This document shows, in pieces, positions 1 to 12,245 of a stretch of DNA of 64,000 nt. The DNA lies in NCBI GenBank assembly GCA_037044905.1, contig JBAOKB010000037.1, positions 248,001 through 312,000 of the forward strand. The letters are read 5' to 3'. Every line of letters starts with the position of its first letter. The stretch's first letter is position 1. The position numbers and the translations under genes were made by a program. Source of the stretch: Hortaea werneckii (Eukaryota > Ascomycota > Dothideomycetes > Mycosphaerellales > Teratosphaeriaceae). A model generated the notes under the pieces. That model did not search any database and was not told the DNA's origin. It saw only the letters and a program-made list of their open reading frames with translations.

Positions 1-634
1 TGTCTGTTCGACTCCATTTGGACTTTCTCGACCTTGGTGCTTGGATGTTTTTCTGACGTCAATGATAAGTCGTTCTTATAGGTCTCCGCATTCAGACCAA
101 GGAACGCATGAAGACAACCGCCGATGACTTGCATTTGGAATCATGACTCGAATCCTTTTCCGCACCTCGTAAAGCTGGGTTATCTTTCAGGTGCTAGAGT
201 TGACCATAGAGCACGCTGTGTCGCTCGTCGATCGGGGTTCCGCATCGGCAATAGAACCATTGTTCAACTCGCAGCGTTGAGCGATCGCAGGCTGAGCTTC
301 ACGGGCGAGAAAGAAGATGTCATGGGACCATTTCCACAGCTGCCCAACTTATGCACAAAGGAACCGCCAAAGATCCTTCTCGATGGCGAGCATCCCTGGA
401 AGTCAAATTCTAAACTCTATAGCATCCCCTTCGTCAAGATGGCGTCAGTGTCGCTTTGTTCTTGCAGTGGTGTTCGGTTCCATTCAACGTTGTATTCGGC
501 TATGCTACAAGAGCGCACTTCGCGATGGCAGGTGATGCTGAAATCCCAGAATCGCTGTAATTAAAAAAGTGTCTACAGGTGCAACACAAACGAGACCTGA
601 TTCGAAGCAATAGTCCCATTGTAACGCTTGCAAT
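1..634. other. Non-coding, downstream of CSC1-like gene
   Basis: No supported gene. A 146-codon open frame on the plus strand (124-564) has no recognisable motif and looks like chance. The stretch lies just past the stop codon of the minus-strand channel gene and probably holds its 3' UTR. Confidence 0.5.
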
Positions 635-3600
635 CTACAATCTCCAGTCCAGCAGCCAGTCGCTTCGAACATCAGGCGCTGGTTGAACGACCTCGGTTTT
701 GCCAGATTTGCCCAGGAAGGCGCCCGCATTGCTATACTGGAGATACTTCCCGTACTTCTTCGACTGTGCTACACTGTCATCCGACACGCCCGCGGCATCT
801 TGAGGGATCCAGACCACTGGCGCTGGCTCTCGTGTTACAGGGTCTTGATATGCTGCCCGCAGCTCGGCTGCACGCTCCGCCGGAGTCAAATCGACAAGGT
901 CGTCTGGATACCCTGCAATCGCGGCACCTAATTGGTCTGCGACATCATCCTTTCGGGTTTGCGCTGTACCATCGCGCTCATCGCCATGGTGTGGACTGCG
1001 CACTTGTGCGGCGGCTAGAGTGGCGCCAATGCGCTGGTGTAACCGGTTCATTGTCTTTCGTGCGCTCGCGGCGGTATAAGCCATTGTCCCTACTTGCTTT
1101 TCGCCTTCTGGCGCCGTATCTTGCATGTAAGATGGCTTTCCCGGTACACGCCGCCTGATCGACTCCGAAGACCGTCGACTTGATGCTGCAGTGATTGTTG
1201 AGCTCTGGTCATCCCCTGCATTTTCGTCGCTGTGCCCTTTCTCTCGCGCAAATCGCCGTCGCTCGGCGTCAGCTGCCTTATCCTCTAAGGTCACAGGTAT
1301 GAACTCCTTCAGCGGCCGGAGTGATTGCTCGAGGACATAGTGAAAGCCAGCTGTGAGACACAAGGCTACAATCATGATGACTGCTTGAGGTGTCGCTGTG
1401 ACATTGCCATCGGTGTTTCGAACAATAAAAAACAAGCCGATCAAAGTAATTTCCATGACATACACCCCTGCAAAGAGCTGGGAGAGTGCACCTTCGAACA
1501 GCGCGCCATGGGTGTCGACTTTGTTGCGTTGGACATAATAGTAGTTATGCCTGTATGCAACCCAAAATAGCATAAAAACGGCTGACACAAATACCAACAT
1601 CAAAGGGGCGATCACAGAGTAAATCATTCCTATACGAAAAGGTCAGCGACGTTCGCAACACCGCCACTCATCAATCGATGAACATCCTCGACGTACCTAT
1701 GACAGCAAAATTGGTCCATAGAGAAAAGACATTAGCCCACATTTGATGTGGCAGGGTGATCTGCAGCCAAGCTTCTTCTCTCGGCGTCTGAGAAAACCAT
1801 GGCCAAATTAATGTAATAAACAAAATCCGCAAGTATTGAAACAATGCGCTGCCGCTAAATCCAAGCGCTTGAATGATGAGGTAGTTAAAGAAATAGTTGG
1901 CTGCCTTGGGCAAGTTCGTTGCGAGTGTCTGTGTCACTCGAGTGGGGTTGCTTGCAATTACTGGGATTACCGCAAGCAAGCCTGACGAGATAGAAGTGAC
2001 CAGCACCAGTTCGATGATGAGGAATGTAAAATAGAATCCTTGGGTTGCGATTTCTCGCCGGCTGCGAGTAGGTGCACCGCAAAGGACCGCCAGTTTGCGG
2101 CACAGCGCTGGAACGACCAATTGAACCAGCAGAGCGAGCAGAATAGCCGTAAGAGGACCAGAAATGAAACTGACAAGCCAAGTAGGCCAGGCTTCAAGCC
2201 ATCGAAGCCAAGGCGTATTGCTCCTCAGGGTTTCCAGCTGTGATAGAACACTGAGGAAAAAGGCCGGAACAGCCCACAAGACAAGCATCCCCGCGAAAAG
2301 GACAAAGGCGATTATGGTGCGCACGAAACGTGCTAAGGATGTCAGACCCATGTTAGGCCAAAGAATCTCGTGCGGTGCCACGTGCAAGAATCGTGGCTCC
2401 ATAATACCGGGCTTGTGGTGACTGGTCAAGGCACATGCCATATTGGCAGCCATCTGACGGTCGAATTGGATAAAAGCAGAGTTCTGTCGCTTAAACTTCT
2501 CTTCATTGTCAAGCTGCGGGAGGAGTTCCTCGATTTGAATGGTAAGGCGAGCGATCTCGGCACGCAGAAAGGCCACCTTTGACACATCTCGTCGATTGCG
2601 CTGCCAAAACTTGAGGGTCGACGCCGGAGTCAATGACCCCGAGTCACTCTCAATGACTTGAATCCGAGATTCCTTGTACTTCTCCAAGTAAGACCTCCAC
2701 AACTGGTCTTTGGCCTTGTTATCCGCCTCAAATGCCGACTGAATGCGTTTCATCTCGCTGTCAATGCCGACCTCTGTTTCTTCGTCTGGCTCGCTTCCTT
2801 GCAGAGTGCGTTGCGAATGGCTTGAATCTGGCTTGGGCTCTTGCTGTGCTTGGTATTGCTTGTTGACCACACGCAACAGCTTGAGCTCTTCCTTTTCCAG
2901 TGCGTGGCACATCTTTCGGCGGCGAGTGGCAAGGGCTCTTAGCACCTTGTAGTCGCGATTGACCCATACATGCAGCTTACTCCTATCATCGTTGTCCACA
3001 AACACATCGAACAACGCTTTCAGAGCTTCCTCGCTTCGATATTCACTAGGAATGTTGGTCACCAAGATCGTCTTCGCGGAGGCCTTTAATCGATGCTCTG
3101 GTGAGGTCAAATACTGCTGCCGGACAGTTACGAAGTGAATCTTTTCCCGATAAATTCGATACAATGTCCATGAAATGACGAGAAGTGCGCACACTAGATG
3201 TGCCCAGTAGCGATCTGTTTGAGTGGGTGGAACATTCTGCCAAGACACGGTATCAAGGCCCGTGACATTGAAGTTGGTCATGTTACCCTCAATAACAAAA
3301 TCACGCTGGTTCTTCCCGTCAATGAAGTTGGTGGGTATTAGGATGGTGATGCATGCAGCCATGAGTGGCAAGAAGATGATGACCATAGCACGTAAGAATC
3401 GGATACTGAAATAGCCATCGAGACCGCACTTCTCCTTTAGCTCTTCGCCCTTTATACTGAAGATTCTGCGGAGCCATTTTAGCGGGCTGACCGGTATGGC
3501 CTCCACTCGCAAACGTTTCTGGACGAGATATGTCTTTGGCTGATACAGTCGACGCCCAGGCCTAGAGCTCTTCAGTAGTAAGAAGCCTGACAGCTGGAGC

Positions 3601-3740
3601 GAAAAGAGGACGAAACCAGTTGCCAAGTTGAGGAAGAAGGCCCTAGTGCTGATACCACTGGCATTCTGAGCTATGCCGGAGTTGCCATAGAAGACGTCCG
3701 ACAAGCTGGTAGAGTTCGAGTCACTGTTGTTTGTAGCCAT
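635..3740 (-). CDS. CSC1/OSCA-type (RSN1-like, DUF221) calcium-permeable channel
   Basis: Two exons (3740-1697 and 1629-635) give about 1012 residues. The 67-bp intron runs GTACGT to TATAG and joins in phase, so the core reads through as AVIGMIYSVIAP. An N-terminal membrane segment lies near residues 36-56, two more near 115-135 and 180-200. A long charged cytosolic loop follows (PHM7_cyt type), then a bundle of hydrophobic helices matching RSN1_7TM. The tail is polar and disordered, ending in a PHM7_ext-like block with PVVWIPQD. Family members are osmosensitive or mechanosensitive cation channels, or lipid scramblases, of the plasma membrane or endomembranes. The ATG at 3740 is chosen because the upstream in-frame codons lead only to non-ATG starts. 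Several paralogues are usual in fungi, so the exact orthologue is unknown. Confidence 0.9.
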
Positions 3741-5863
3741 GCTCGGAGGTAGTGCAGTGCACACAGCCGGAGATATCCAAGATCAGAGCAGTGGGAACCC
3801 GTGGGGAAGGTGTCAGGCCAGAGGATCGAAGCAGGGATTTGGTGTGGCGCGTGTTGAGATCGTGCTTTGGTGTGGCGTGCTCCTCATTCTCGGCCTTGGG
3901 CCACCACCATGACACCAGGGCGCTGCGTCAACGATTGTCAGGCCCAAAGTAACGACTGTGGTTTGGAAGCGAGTCAGATGCCCGTCAGGAAGCGTGGAGG
4001 ACGAGTTAGGAGACACGGCCGACGATGATGTCTTGCCGCTGTAGAGCGACTTTCAGATCGCTAGGGTGCGCCTTACCCGATCAAGCTAAATCCTCCGCGG
4101 GTATCATCATTGAGCCGCTGATGAAGCACCGGCGCGCCGGCGCTAATATACCTCCTGAACTACAGTACCTTACTTGCACCTCACCTTCAGCCTCCATCGC
4201 CCAAAGCCACCGGGAATTCCCCGAGTCCTTGACTGCAACTTCTCGTCTTCCGGCTTTACAGCTTGGTACGCTATCAATCACATTCCTTCGTCTGCAGCGC
4301 TTCGACAGCGCCGACAGGCGCATCATGGATTCTGCCAAAATAGCTGGGGCCTATCGACTTAGACCCGTGACAGGTACATGTGGGCCTTAAACACGCCCAT
4401 TCGCGTGACACTTGTGTTGAGACCTGCTCAACAGTACCTGAAAGGCCGTGGCATTTTGACCTCGCACAAGAGAGACATTACTGCGTGATTTCTACGGCCA
4501 AGTGTGGAGGTGGCGCGCAACTTTCATGCCTCAAATTCTCGGGCTCGTAGCCCTACTTGTACTTCCGCTTGGGTATCAGGCTGTACTGCTTCTCTGGCAA
4601 CTACCCCTTATAACTGCTTTTTCTTCTCTTCAGCATGTGAGAAGTATTAACCCTCATCAAATCCTGTCGCGTTTCTCAAACAGCCCATCTCCGACCAGCG
4701 CGCATCATTGGCTATCGGAAGCACTAAGCCGAGCGTTGCCTATAATATGAAATTTCCCAGAATTAAAGTACCATGGGACGTTGGATTTAAGGTTCGGCAC
4801 TAGGTTCCCCTGCCCTATCTCACCAACAGACATCAGATGCTCATGGGATCGAAAATCCCACATACCTCCCTGAAATTATTAGATGGTATTGTTGGGTTCT
4901 GCGGCGCGATGAGGGCACAAACAAAGCCGAGATGCTGGGTTACCGCGCTTCTTTGTTCAGCCCGGTGGTGGTGGTGGCCGCGCTGTCTTTGTTCTCCATG
5001 CAAACCTAAGACCAACATAGTCACACTCTACAGCTTAGACACGACCAGGTACTCGGGTCCGGCTAGCTCACTTGATTGCTGAATTGATATGCCGTTTGCC
5101 CAGTCAAGGTGCCATTCATCGACGCTCAAGTGGATCCTCAAGGTCCGAAAGGACAATGATCTTGTCAAGTCGTGTTCTCATTGGATCTTCTTTGAACAGG
5201 TCGTCCAGCGCCATCGCCAGGTGCATTTCCCTTCGGAGAAGCGCGGGAGCGTTGCACAAACGGTTTAGGGAAAGATGCTGGCGCACAATCCCAATGTGAT
5301 GGTCTTCATAATGGAGCGCTATTATGGGCTGCTATAACCCAGATTTCTTTATAGGCAGACTAAGACTAGGGCGAACGCCTCTCTAATGGACCTCCATGCT
5401 AGACACCAATGAACGACAAATGAAGTGTCGTATATGGTCGACCGCGCTCATACTAGGCGTTCATGGCATATCCACTGAAGCTTATTGCTGTGGGGTTTTG
5501 CTCAGATAGCAGCTCATCCGTCTAGCCATTGCCTCCGACTGGCCATGGCAATACGCCCACTTGCGGCTTGGAGATATCGCAGTATCGAATGCAAAACATC
5601 GGGCAAACACAAGCGACGAGATGGCGTAGAGGTAGCCGCATTCGGGCAGAATCACAACGAACACGGCAAAGGCAGCTCGTATAGCGCCGGTGCGTATCCA
5701 CTTCTCCCTACTCCACCATAGTGCAACCATGTGTATATCTGAAGAAGGTTAGGAGTTCAAGGCCACGAGGCTCGACGTATAAATAAGAGCGTTGGAACGG
5801 CATCTGGATTTCCCTCTCACTCCCATTCTCGTTGTCACACTCGGATCTAATCAGCCTTTCATC
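3741..5863. other. Divergent intergenic region, 2.1 kb
   Basis: This lies between the heads of the CSC1-like gene (-) and the DUF1996-WSC gene (+), so it carries both promoters. Short open frames on both strands (for example 4025-4390) have no recognisable motif. The only regulatory element I can point to is the TATA-like box listed separately. Confidence 0.5.
5778..5786 (+). promoter_or_regulatory. TATA-like box of the DUF1996-WSC gene
   Basis: TATAAATAA lies 78 bp upstream of the ATG at 5864, followed by a C/T-rich leader. Strong TATA boxes are common on inducible secreted-protein genes. The assignment is by position and consensus only. Confidence 0.5.
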
Positions 5864-7427
5864 ATGCCTGGTTTCACCTTTGGCGCAGCTAGCATTGCCC
5901 TTGCCGCATTGCAAGCTGTCCCTGCTTCGGCCTTCTGGCGTATGGGATGTCCTGGTCGGTTGACCCTGGAACGGATAGATCCTCTCTTCGCACCAGGCTC
6001 GGTCTCTGGTCACGTACACACCGTCTCCGGTGGCAGCGGGTTCGGTTTCGATACAGACTATGACCAGCTACGATCATCCGCTTGCTCATCCTGCCCCATC
6101 AAGCAAGATCTGTCCGCATACTGGACCCCGAAGCTGTACTACATGTCAGATGCAGAGGGCAGTAGCTTCGAAGACGTCCCTCAATCTGGTGAAGGCGGTG
6201 GCAATACGGGCGGCATGACCGTCTACTATTTGCAAAGGGGCGAGGACCTTAACAATATTACTGCTTTCCCCGAGGGTTTCCGCATGTTCGCTGGTGACCC
6301 GGGTCAGCGAAGTAAGACCGACAAATACGAGGCTCCGGGTGAAGCTGTAAGCTTCGTCTGCCTCGACTACGCAGCTGGCTCTTCGCGGCATCTCTCCATC
6401 CCCAACAAGAGGTGTCCCCAAGGACTCAGGGCTCAGGTCTTCTTCCCTGCATGTTGGGACGGTGTCAACCTTGACTCCCCAGACCACAAGTCACACATGT
6501 CGTACCCCATTGGTAACTACGACAACGGACCGTGTCCAGCCTCCCATCCAGTGAGGCTTATCAGCATCTTCTATGAAGTTATCTACTCCGTGGACGGCTT
6601 CGACAACCGATGGTGGGATGAGAACCAGCACCCATTCGTCTTTGCCCAAGGAGACCGCACTGGCTTTGGTTTCCACGGAGACTTTATTAACGGGTGGGAT
6701 GTGGACGTATTGCAAAAGGCGACGGACGAGTGTACCAACGACAGCGGAAATGTTGAGGACTGCCCGCTTTTCGACCTCTACAGCGGTGACGAATGCCAGG
6801 CTTGCAGACTGCCCCCTTCGGTCGACGAGCCAATCACAGGCAAGCTCGACAGCTTGCCAGGTTGTAACCCACCTACGAATGGCCCCGATTACGCTCCGCA
6901 GCAGCCATGCAACACACCAGCTATCTCAACACCTGAGCAGCAGTTCACCGACATGACCGACAAGGGCTGGGAATACGTTGGCTGCGGCAAAGATGGCGGA
7001 CCACGTACCTTCCAGGGAGGCGTCTACTTCGATGGCGAAATGACTGTGGCCAAATGCATGGATTACTGTGCAAAGGAGGGTTACAGCTACGCTGGTCTGG
7101 AATACGCCAGCCAGTGCTATTGTAAGCATTCCCACAGTATACTCACTCGAGGTACACACCAACTAACTTTACTTCTCAGGCGATGTCGACTACCAAGTAC
7201 CGGACAGAGCTCCCGTCGAGGGCATCTTCGGCAGGTGCGCCATGAACTGCGGTGGCGACAGTTCCGAAGTATGCGGCGGGCCCAACGCTCTCAGCATTTA
7301 CCGGGCCTGCGACGATGGTGCTTGCAACAACAACATGTTCACCGTGAATGGCACGGGCTCGAACAACCGTCCTCGCGCTTTGCAAAGCAGGAGCGAGATG
7401 ATCTTGCCGGATCGTAGCTTCGCCTAG
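5864..7427 (+). CDS. Secreted DUF1996 protein with C-terminal WSC domain
   Basis: Exons 5864-7121 and 7180-7427 are joined across a 58-bp intron (GTAAGC to TTCTCAG), giving about 501 residues. The start MPGFTFGAASIALAALQA is a typical signal peptide. The DUF1996 part holds the family's histidine motifs GHVHTVSGG near the N terminus and GFHGDFINGWD near residue 290. A WSC module follows (YVGCGKDGG, cysteines spaced as in the family, then CGGPNALSIYRAC), and the intron falls inside it. WSC domains bind carbohydrate, and DUF1996 proteins are secreted or wall-associated with no established enzymatic role. The protein is probably extracellular or wall-bound. A second DUF1996 gene without WSC lies at 33115. 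Confidence 0.92.
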
Positions 7428-8913
7428 GCTCGCTTTTTTTACTAGGTGCTTCTACGCTGCACCATTTTTGGATTCAAAATCTTGCGCCGGTATCACTTTT
7501 TGGGTCATTAATAGCCGGCAGCAGTAAATTATGGCTCACGTTTGTCACGATGGATAACGAACACTTTGGATGGAGACTACAGATTTCTAGTGTACATATT
7601 TCTTAATAGATTTACTCCTTTTCTTGGATTTCGTTCATGGACTACTAGATATCATCGAACTTGAGTCTGCCGACTCGATGCACGTTGAGACAGGGCGTCA
7701 GCTGGGGTGGCATCTCCAGCTTACTTCGAGCCCCAAAATGATGCATCCCAAAGAATAACCAAGCATGAAGATGGCTCCAAAACTCTGATCACTGGAGTGT
7801 TTCATGTGGGCTTCGCTCTTTTGCAAAATGTCACTACGCCTCCGCTTTCGCGCGACCCCAGAGGCTGACATGCCTGGTTCGGGCGTGTGTGGACCGAGGG
7901 TTTTCTGAGGCAAGTCACCACCCTCGAAGGCTTGGACTTCCTTTCAACGCATTGCTCCGCTTGCGAGGCCTGGTTGTAAGATCCATCAGGTGACAACAAA
8001 AGCAGCAGGCTCATCACTCTATCGAGTTGCTTCGAGCGAATGTAGGATGCGCAACTTTTCGACAGTCAATCTGACTTTGAGGGTATGAGCATCGTGGTTT
8101 ATGGCATAGACACTGCGACACGAAACATGTTTGGCTCTTGCCATCGAGCGCAATTCTGTACATTGCCGCAAAAAGCTTCTTTATCAATCATGCCAATGTT
8201 CAAGTGACCCAACTCAGCCAGACGATTTGTAGTCTTCTATCCAACCCAAGGACCATTACGGACGGCGATGTTTTCCATCAACAAAGGCCAATCTTTAACC
8301 CTGGCCAACCCTAACCCCACAGATCCCTGAAGCAAACATGCAATCGGGCTACCGTCGAAAGGTTGTTGATGGCTTCGCTTTTGTGTCGCGTATGGAAATA
8401 GTAGGCAACGAGGCGGCGTAAGCATTGTTTATTAGTAGTAGAGTCCTCGAAACTAACCTGTGTTGGCTTAATATAGTAATTGCAGCGCCAAAACTCTATT
8501 ACCTTTGTGTAGTAGCTAAGATAGCAAAGATAAGCAGTCTTCGTTTCCTCTACGCAAGCAAAAGCTAAAATACATTCCGCTTCCCTTTAAGCCGTTAGGA
8601 CCGAATCCCCGCTATACGAACCCTATAGTTTGCGCATCCGGTTAAGGTGAAGTCTAGGGCAACAATCGTCGACGAATGTTACGAAACGCAGTAGCTGTTT
8701 ACGTTCCCCAAATGTTTTTTAAATATCCCTTAGCTAGGACCCATATTTATCCACAAACTCCTAGTAACTCTGCTAAGGTACCGGATGCTTGTTCCATATC
8801 TTTTCTGCCATTGCTTTTCCTTAGCTCTGCGTAGGAGGCGGCTGCTGTATTCCTAGCTACAGTCGTTGGCAGGTTGCGAGCGCCTAGATCCTAAGCCAAA
8901 TGTTCTGCTTCTC
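7428..8913. other. Intergenic, with a possible decayed repeat at about 8440-8900
   Basis: No gene is supported. The first kilobase is ordinary spacer. From about 8440 to 8900 the composition changes: words such as CTAAG, CTTAG, TAGCTA and CTAGCTA recur, and no long frame is open. This resembles transposon relics decayed by repeat-induced point mutation. I cannot name an element or find terminal repeats. Confidence 0.35.
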
Positions 8914-9570
8914 CTATCTAGTGGCTTTATGGTACAGTCTTTCTATGTGTATCCGAGCCCTGCCTTTCAGATCCCCTTTCGGTTCGACATCGAGGCTATC
9001 ATCCGAGCTCCCGTGCTCCGGTAAGGCACCTTGCCCTTCGGCAGACTCTTTCTGGGGAGGCAAGGGACGATTGTCCGACGCAGCGGCGAAGGCACCTTGC
9101 CACTCGGCAGACTCTTTCTGGGGAGGGGTGGACGGGCTGTCCTTGGAAGACTGAGCCGAGGGAGTGGGAGTTCGTCTGCGCTTTGCTACCGGTTGCGTAT
9201 CGTTGACAGATCTACGCTTCAGAGGAGAATTGTGGTCTGAGGACCGTGTCATCAATTGAGTCGGAGGAGGCGCAATTGGCGAAGACTCCGCTAGCATTGA
9301 GCCTTTTGTGAAGGCGGTGTCTTCGGCCGGGGGGTTGTTCAACTCAGCGGAGATAGATCGTGGGTTGCTTAATCCGGCGGCGGAGGTAGATCGTGGGTTG
9401 CTCAACCCGGCGGTGATGGACTGCGCGTTGCTCGCGCCGGCGGTGGTGGACTGCGCCTTGCTCACTCCGGTGGTGGGGGACTGCGGCTGTCCATACCGTG
9501 CAAACATCACTCTGGCAACTGTAGAAAGACGCGCAGCTTGGTCTCGTAGACTGGCGTCTACGTGGAACAT
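8914..9570 (-). CDS. Hypothetical Ser/Pro-rich protein with coding minisatellite
   Basis: I do not recognise this gene. From the first in-frame ATG at 9570 it encodes about 218 residues. The frame stays open upstream to about 9740 with non-repetitive, protein-like sequence (FESYHLPSDNLDP), so the true start may lie further 5' or in another exon. The middle is a run of about 10-residue repeats (SNAQS/SNPRS with TTAG-type linkers). Next come a basic KRRRTPTP stretch that could be a nuclear signal and a duplicated PPQKESAE segment, and the protein ends in KATR. No domain is visible. The neighbouring 8.4-8.9 kb sequence looks decayed, so this could be a truncated or lineage-specific gene. Confidence 0.4.
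   Translation of the reverse strand: MFHVDASLRDQAARLSTVARVMFARYGQPQSPTTGVSKAQSTTAGASNAQSITAGLSNPRSTSAAGLSNPRSISAELNNPPAEDTAFTKGSMLAESSPIAPPPTQLMTRSSDHNSPLKRRSVNDTQPVAKRRRTPTPSAQSSKDSPSTPPQKESAEWQGAFAAASDNRPLPPQKESAEGQGALPEHGSSDDSLDVEPKGDLKGRARIHIERLYHKATR
9023..9126. repeat. Direct repeat, 38-bp near-identical copies 66 bp apart
   Basis: Positions 9023-9060 and 9089-9126 differ by one base. Both begin AAGGCACCTTGCC and end CTTTCTGGGGAGG. On the minus strand they encode the duplicated PPQKESAE segment of the hypothetical protein. Presumably a small tandem duplication. Confidence 0.85.
9331..9483. repeat. Coding minisatellite, five units of 30 bp (one of 33 bp)
   Basis: Five imperfect units follow head to tail: 9331-9360, 9361-9393 (33 bp), 9394-9423, 9424-9453 and 9454-9483. 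Each has a GTTGCTC- or CTTGCTC-like core, a CCGG(C/T)GG block and an end in GACTG or GATCG. Unit lengths are multiples of three, so the minus-strand frame is kept and a 10-residue peptide repeat results. Confidence 0.85.
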
Positions 9571-9841
9571 GGCGCACAACCGACCTTGAACATATTCGGT
9601 AGCCTCTGCGTTTCGGCTCGGATCCAGATTGTCCGATGGCAGATGATAAGATTCGAATGCCGTCCCGGGGTTGAGAAGACGGGCGATTTGCCGGAGGCAA
9701 CGGAGGAGAAGAACGAGAAGGGGTAGTATTGAGCGACGAGGCTCTCACTCTCTACTGTAACATTCCATGTTCGTGCGCTGGTAGAGACCTCTCGAAGAAG
9801 AACGAAAGAGAGACAGCTTCGGGCGACAAGGCATGCTTAAT

Positions 9842-11707
9842 TTATTCAATCCCTTGCCCCTGCTGCAAAAGCCGCATCCCGACCTCACGGAGCTTGAACT
9901 TCTGAATCTTGCCACTAGCAGTCTTGGGATACTCGTCGACCCAGAAGACATATTTCGGCACTGCAAAAGCCCTGGTCAGCCGCACTGTAGAACCTCACTG
10001 TAGACCCAACACGAGGTCAAACTCACCTAAATGCCCACTCAGCTTCTCTCTGACAAACGATCGAACCTCCTCGGCCTGGAAGTCGCTAGCCTGCTTCTTG
10101 ACAACAAAAGCAGCGACCACTTCACCGTACTTCTCGTCAGGCAATCCTACCACGCTTACTTCGCGGACCTTGTCATGGGCGAGGAGGCAGTTTTCCACCT
10201 CAAGCGGGTGGATATTCTCGCCGCCGCGGATGATTAAGTCCTTGATCCTGCCGGTAATTTTGACGTAGCCTTCCTCATCCATACTCGCTTCATCGCCCGT
10301 GAGCATCCAGACCTTCGTGGGATCATCGTGGTCTGGAATCATGACTTCGGCGGTCTTCTCAGGATCATTCCAGTACTCCTTCATGACGAGGTATCCGGAG
10401 ACGGCAAGCTCACCGCGCTCGCCTACGCTGAGCGTCTTGCTTCGATCTTGAGCGTCGATTACCTTGGCTTCGACGTGTGGTAGTAGACGACCGACCGTAT
10501 CGACCCGCTTCTCAATTGGATCATCTGTGCGCGTCATCGCGGACACTGGTGAAGTTTCCGTCATACCGTAGCAGATAGTAAGTTCATGCAGGTTCAGGAC
10601 CTTGTGTAGCTGCTTCATAAGCTCCGCTGGAACCGAACTACCAGCCGCAATACCTGTCCTAAGATGCTGGAAGCCTTCATGCGGCACGATGCCGTTTGCC
10701 AAAAGCTCCAGCTCAGCGAGGAACATGGTGGCGACACCGTATAGAGCAGTAGCCTTGTATTCCTGGACCGCCTTCAGCGTTGCTAGAGGATCGAAAGCTT
10801 CGGTGGGGAAGACGATGGCAGAGCCATGAGTCGCGGTGGCCATGTACCCCAGAATGCAACCAAAGCAATGGAATAGAGGAGGTGGGCAGCATACGACATC
10901 GGCTGGGGTGAGAAGCATCCGTTCGCCGATCTGATTTCCATTATTCAGAATGCTCTTGTGACTCAAGCAAGCGGCTTTGGGCATTGAAGTGGTGCCACTT
11001 GTGAACTGTATGTTGACCACATCATCCTTATGCAACCCTTGATCGGGCAGGATGTTTCCAGATCCCGATATCACCTCCTCGAACGGCACAGTCGCGCGTA
11101 GCTCGTCCGGAGGTACTCTACCGCTTGAATTGTCTACGAGCACCACATGCTGTAACGTTGGGACCAGCTCAGACTCGAGCTTTCCACTCCGGATACTAGG
11201 CGCTATATGCTCTAGCAAGGGTACATTGGACCTGGGCGGTTTCCGAGATAAATTTGTCTCTGTTCCAATGATCAAGTGGCTCGCCTGCAAATGAGATGTA
11301 GCCGCAATGACCTGCTGAACGTTGAACGATGGGTTCAGCGGGTTCAGAATCGCTCCTAGCTTGAACAATGCATAGGTGGTGATTGCAAACTCGACATTGT
11401 TGCCCAGAGACACTGCCACTCTGTCGCCCTTTTTCACGCCTATCCCCTGTAGACCTCGTGCTAACGCATTGCTCTTCCTGTCCAGTTCGGCATACGAAAG
11501 CTGGGCATGTTGGTGTCGAGAGATGACGGCTGGCCGATCTCCATGCTGCGAGACGACCGAGGCAAAATGTTGGGGAACTGTCTGTTCGAGCAGTGCTGGC
11601 TCACGAGGACCAATGTCATGGGCCTTGGTCAGCAGGCTGCGTGTTTGGTTCGTGAACGGTCGCCAAAGCCTAAGGTAGTGTCGGCCAGCCAAAGCCCGCG
11701 CCCACAT
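9842..11707 (-). CDS. Acyl-CoA synthetase (AMP-binding, ACSF2-like), probably mitochondrial
   Basis: Exons 11707-10027 and 9960-9842 are joined across a 66-bp intron (GTGAGT to TTTTGCAG), giving about 599 residues. The first 30 residues are Arg-rich and lack acidic residues (MWARALAGRHYLRLWRPF), like a mitochondrial presequence. The ANL-superfamily motifs appear in order: P-loop FTSGTTSMPKA, YGMTETSP, the GRIKDLIIRGGENI hinge, and the C-terminal PKTASGKIQK with the catalytic lysine encoded in exon 2. The enzyme would activate a fatty or aromatic acid to its CoA thioester through an adenylate. The P-loop has Ser and Ala where the consensus has Gly. The substrate cannot be read from sequence. 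Confidence 0.92.
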
Positions 11708-12245
11708 TTCTTCCGAACAGCTTCATGGGCTTCGAAGCCTAGGCAGCAAAGAGGAGCGACAGTTGTAGAGAGACAGGAGTATGCTGTTAGACCATTGTGT
11801 TCGGCTGTGTTTTGAGGTGAAATGGCCCGCATGGGTACTGTAGTCACTAGCTCGAGCTCGAGTCGGAGCTGGAAACCGGGGCTGTGGAGAGCTCGTGCGG
11901 GGATCTTCGGCTACGCGACCGAGAAGCGAGGTGCCCTGTCCACCGGGGGCGAGGAGGGGCAGTCTAGGAACACATCAGGATGAGCATGGGGATAGGAAAT
12001 GCAGTGAAATCGTAAATTTCATGCGCATGGATTGTTGCAATGATCGTGTGATCGCTCGCCTACAGTGCGCATATTCCTTTTTAAGTCACATATTTTCCTA
12101 CCCCGCCGCCAGGTCCAAAAGTTCCAAGATACATATCCATCGCTCGTTCCCACCGTCGTGGAACTCCGCGAACACCGTAAGCGCCATGCGTGCACGAGTG
12201 CCTGCCTCTAATCTACAAATGTGGGAGGCTAGCCGCTGCAGCCGA
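11708..12245. other. Intergenic between PKA and acyl-CoA synthetase genes
   Basis: About 540 bp separate the PKA stop from the synthetase start, both on the minus strand. It should hold the PKA 3' UTR and the synthetase promoter. I see no clear element. Confidence 0.5.

Noticed and set aside
1..20. GTTCGACTCC at the left edge, resembling a tRNA B box
   Set aside because: Any A box would lie outside the window and the following bases show no convincing acceptor stem.
4025..4390. 121-codon plus-strand frame upstream of the CSC1-like gene
   Set aside because: No domain, no signal peptide, overlapped by an open antisense frame; likely non-coding.
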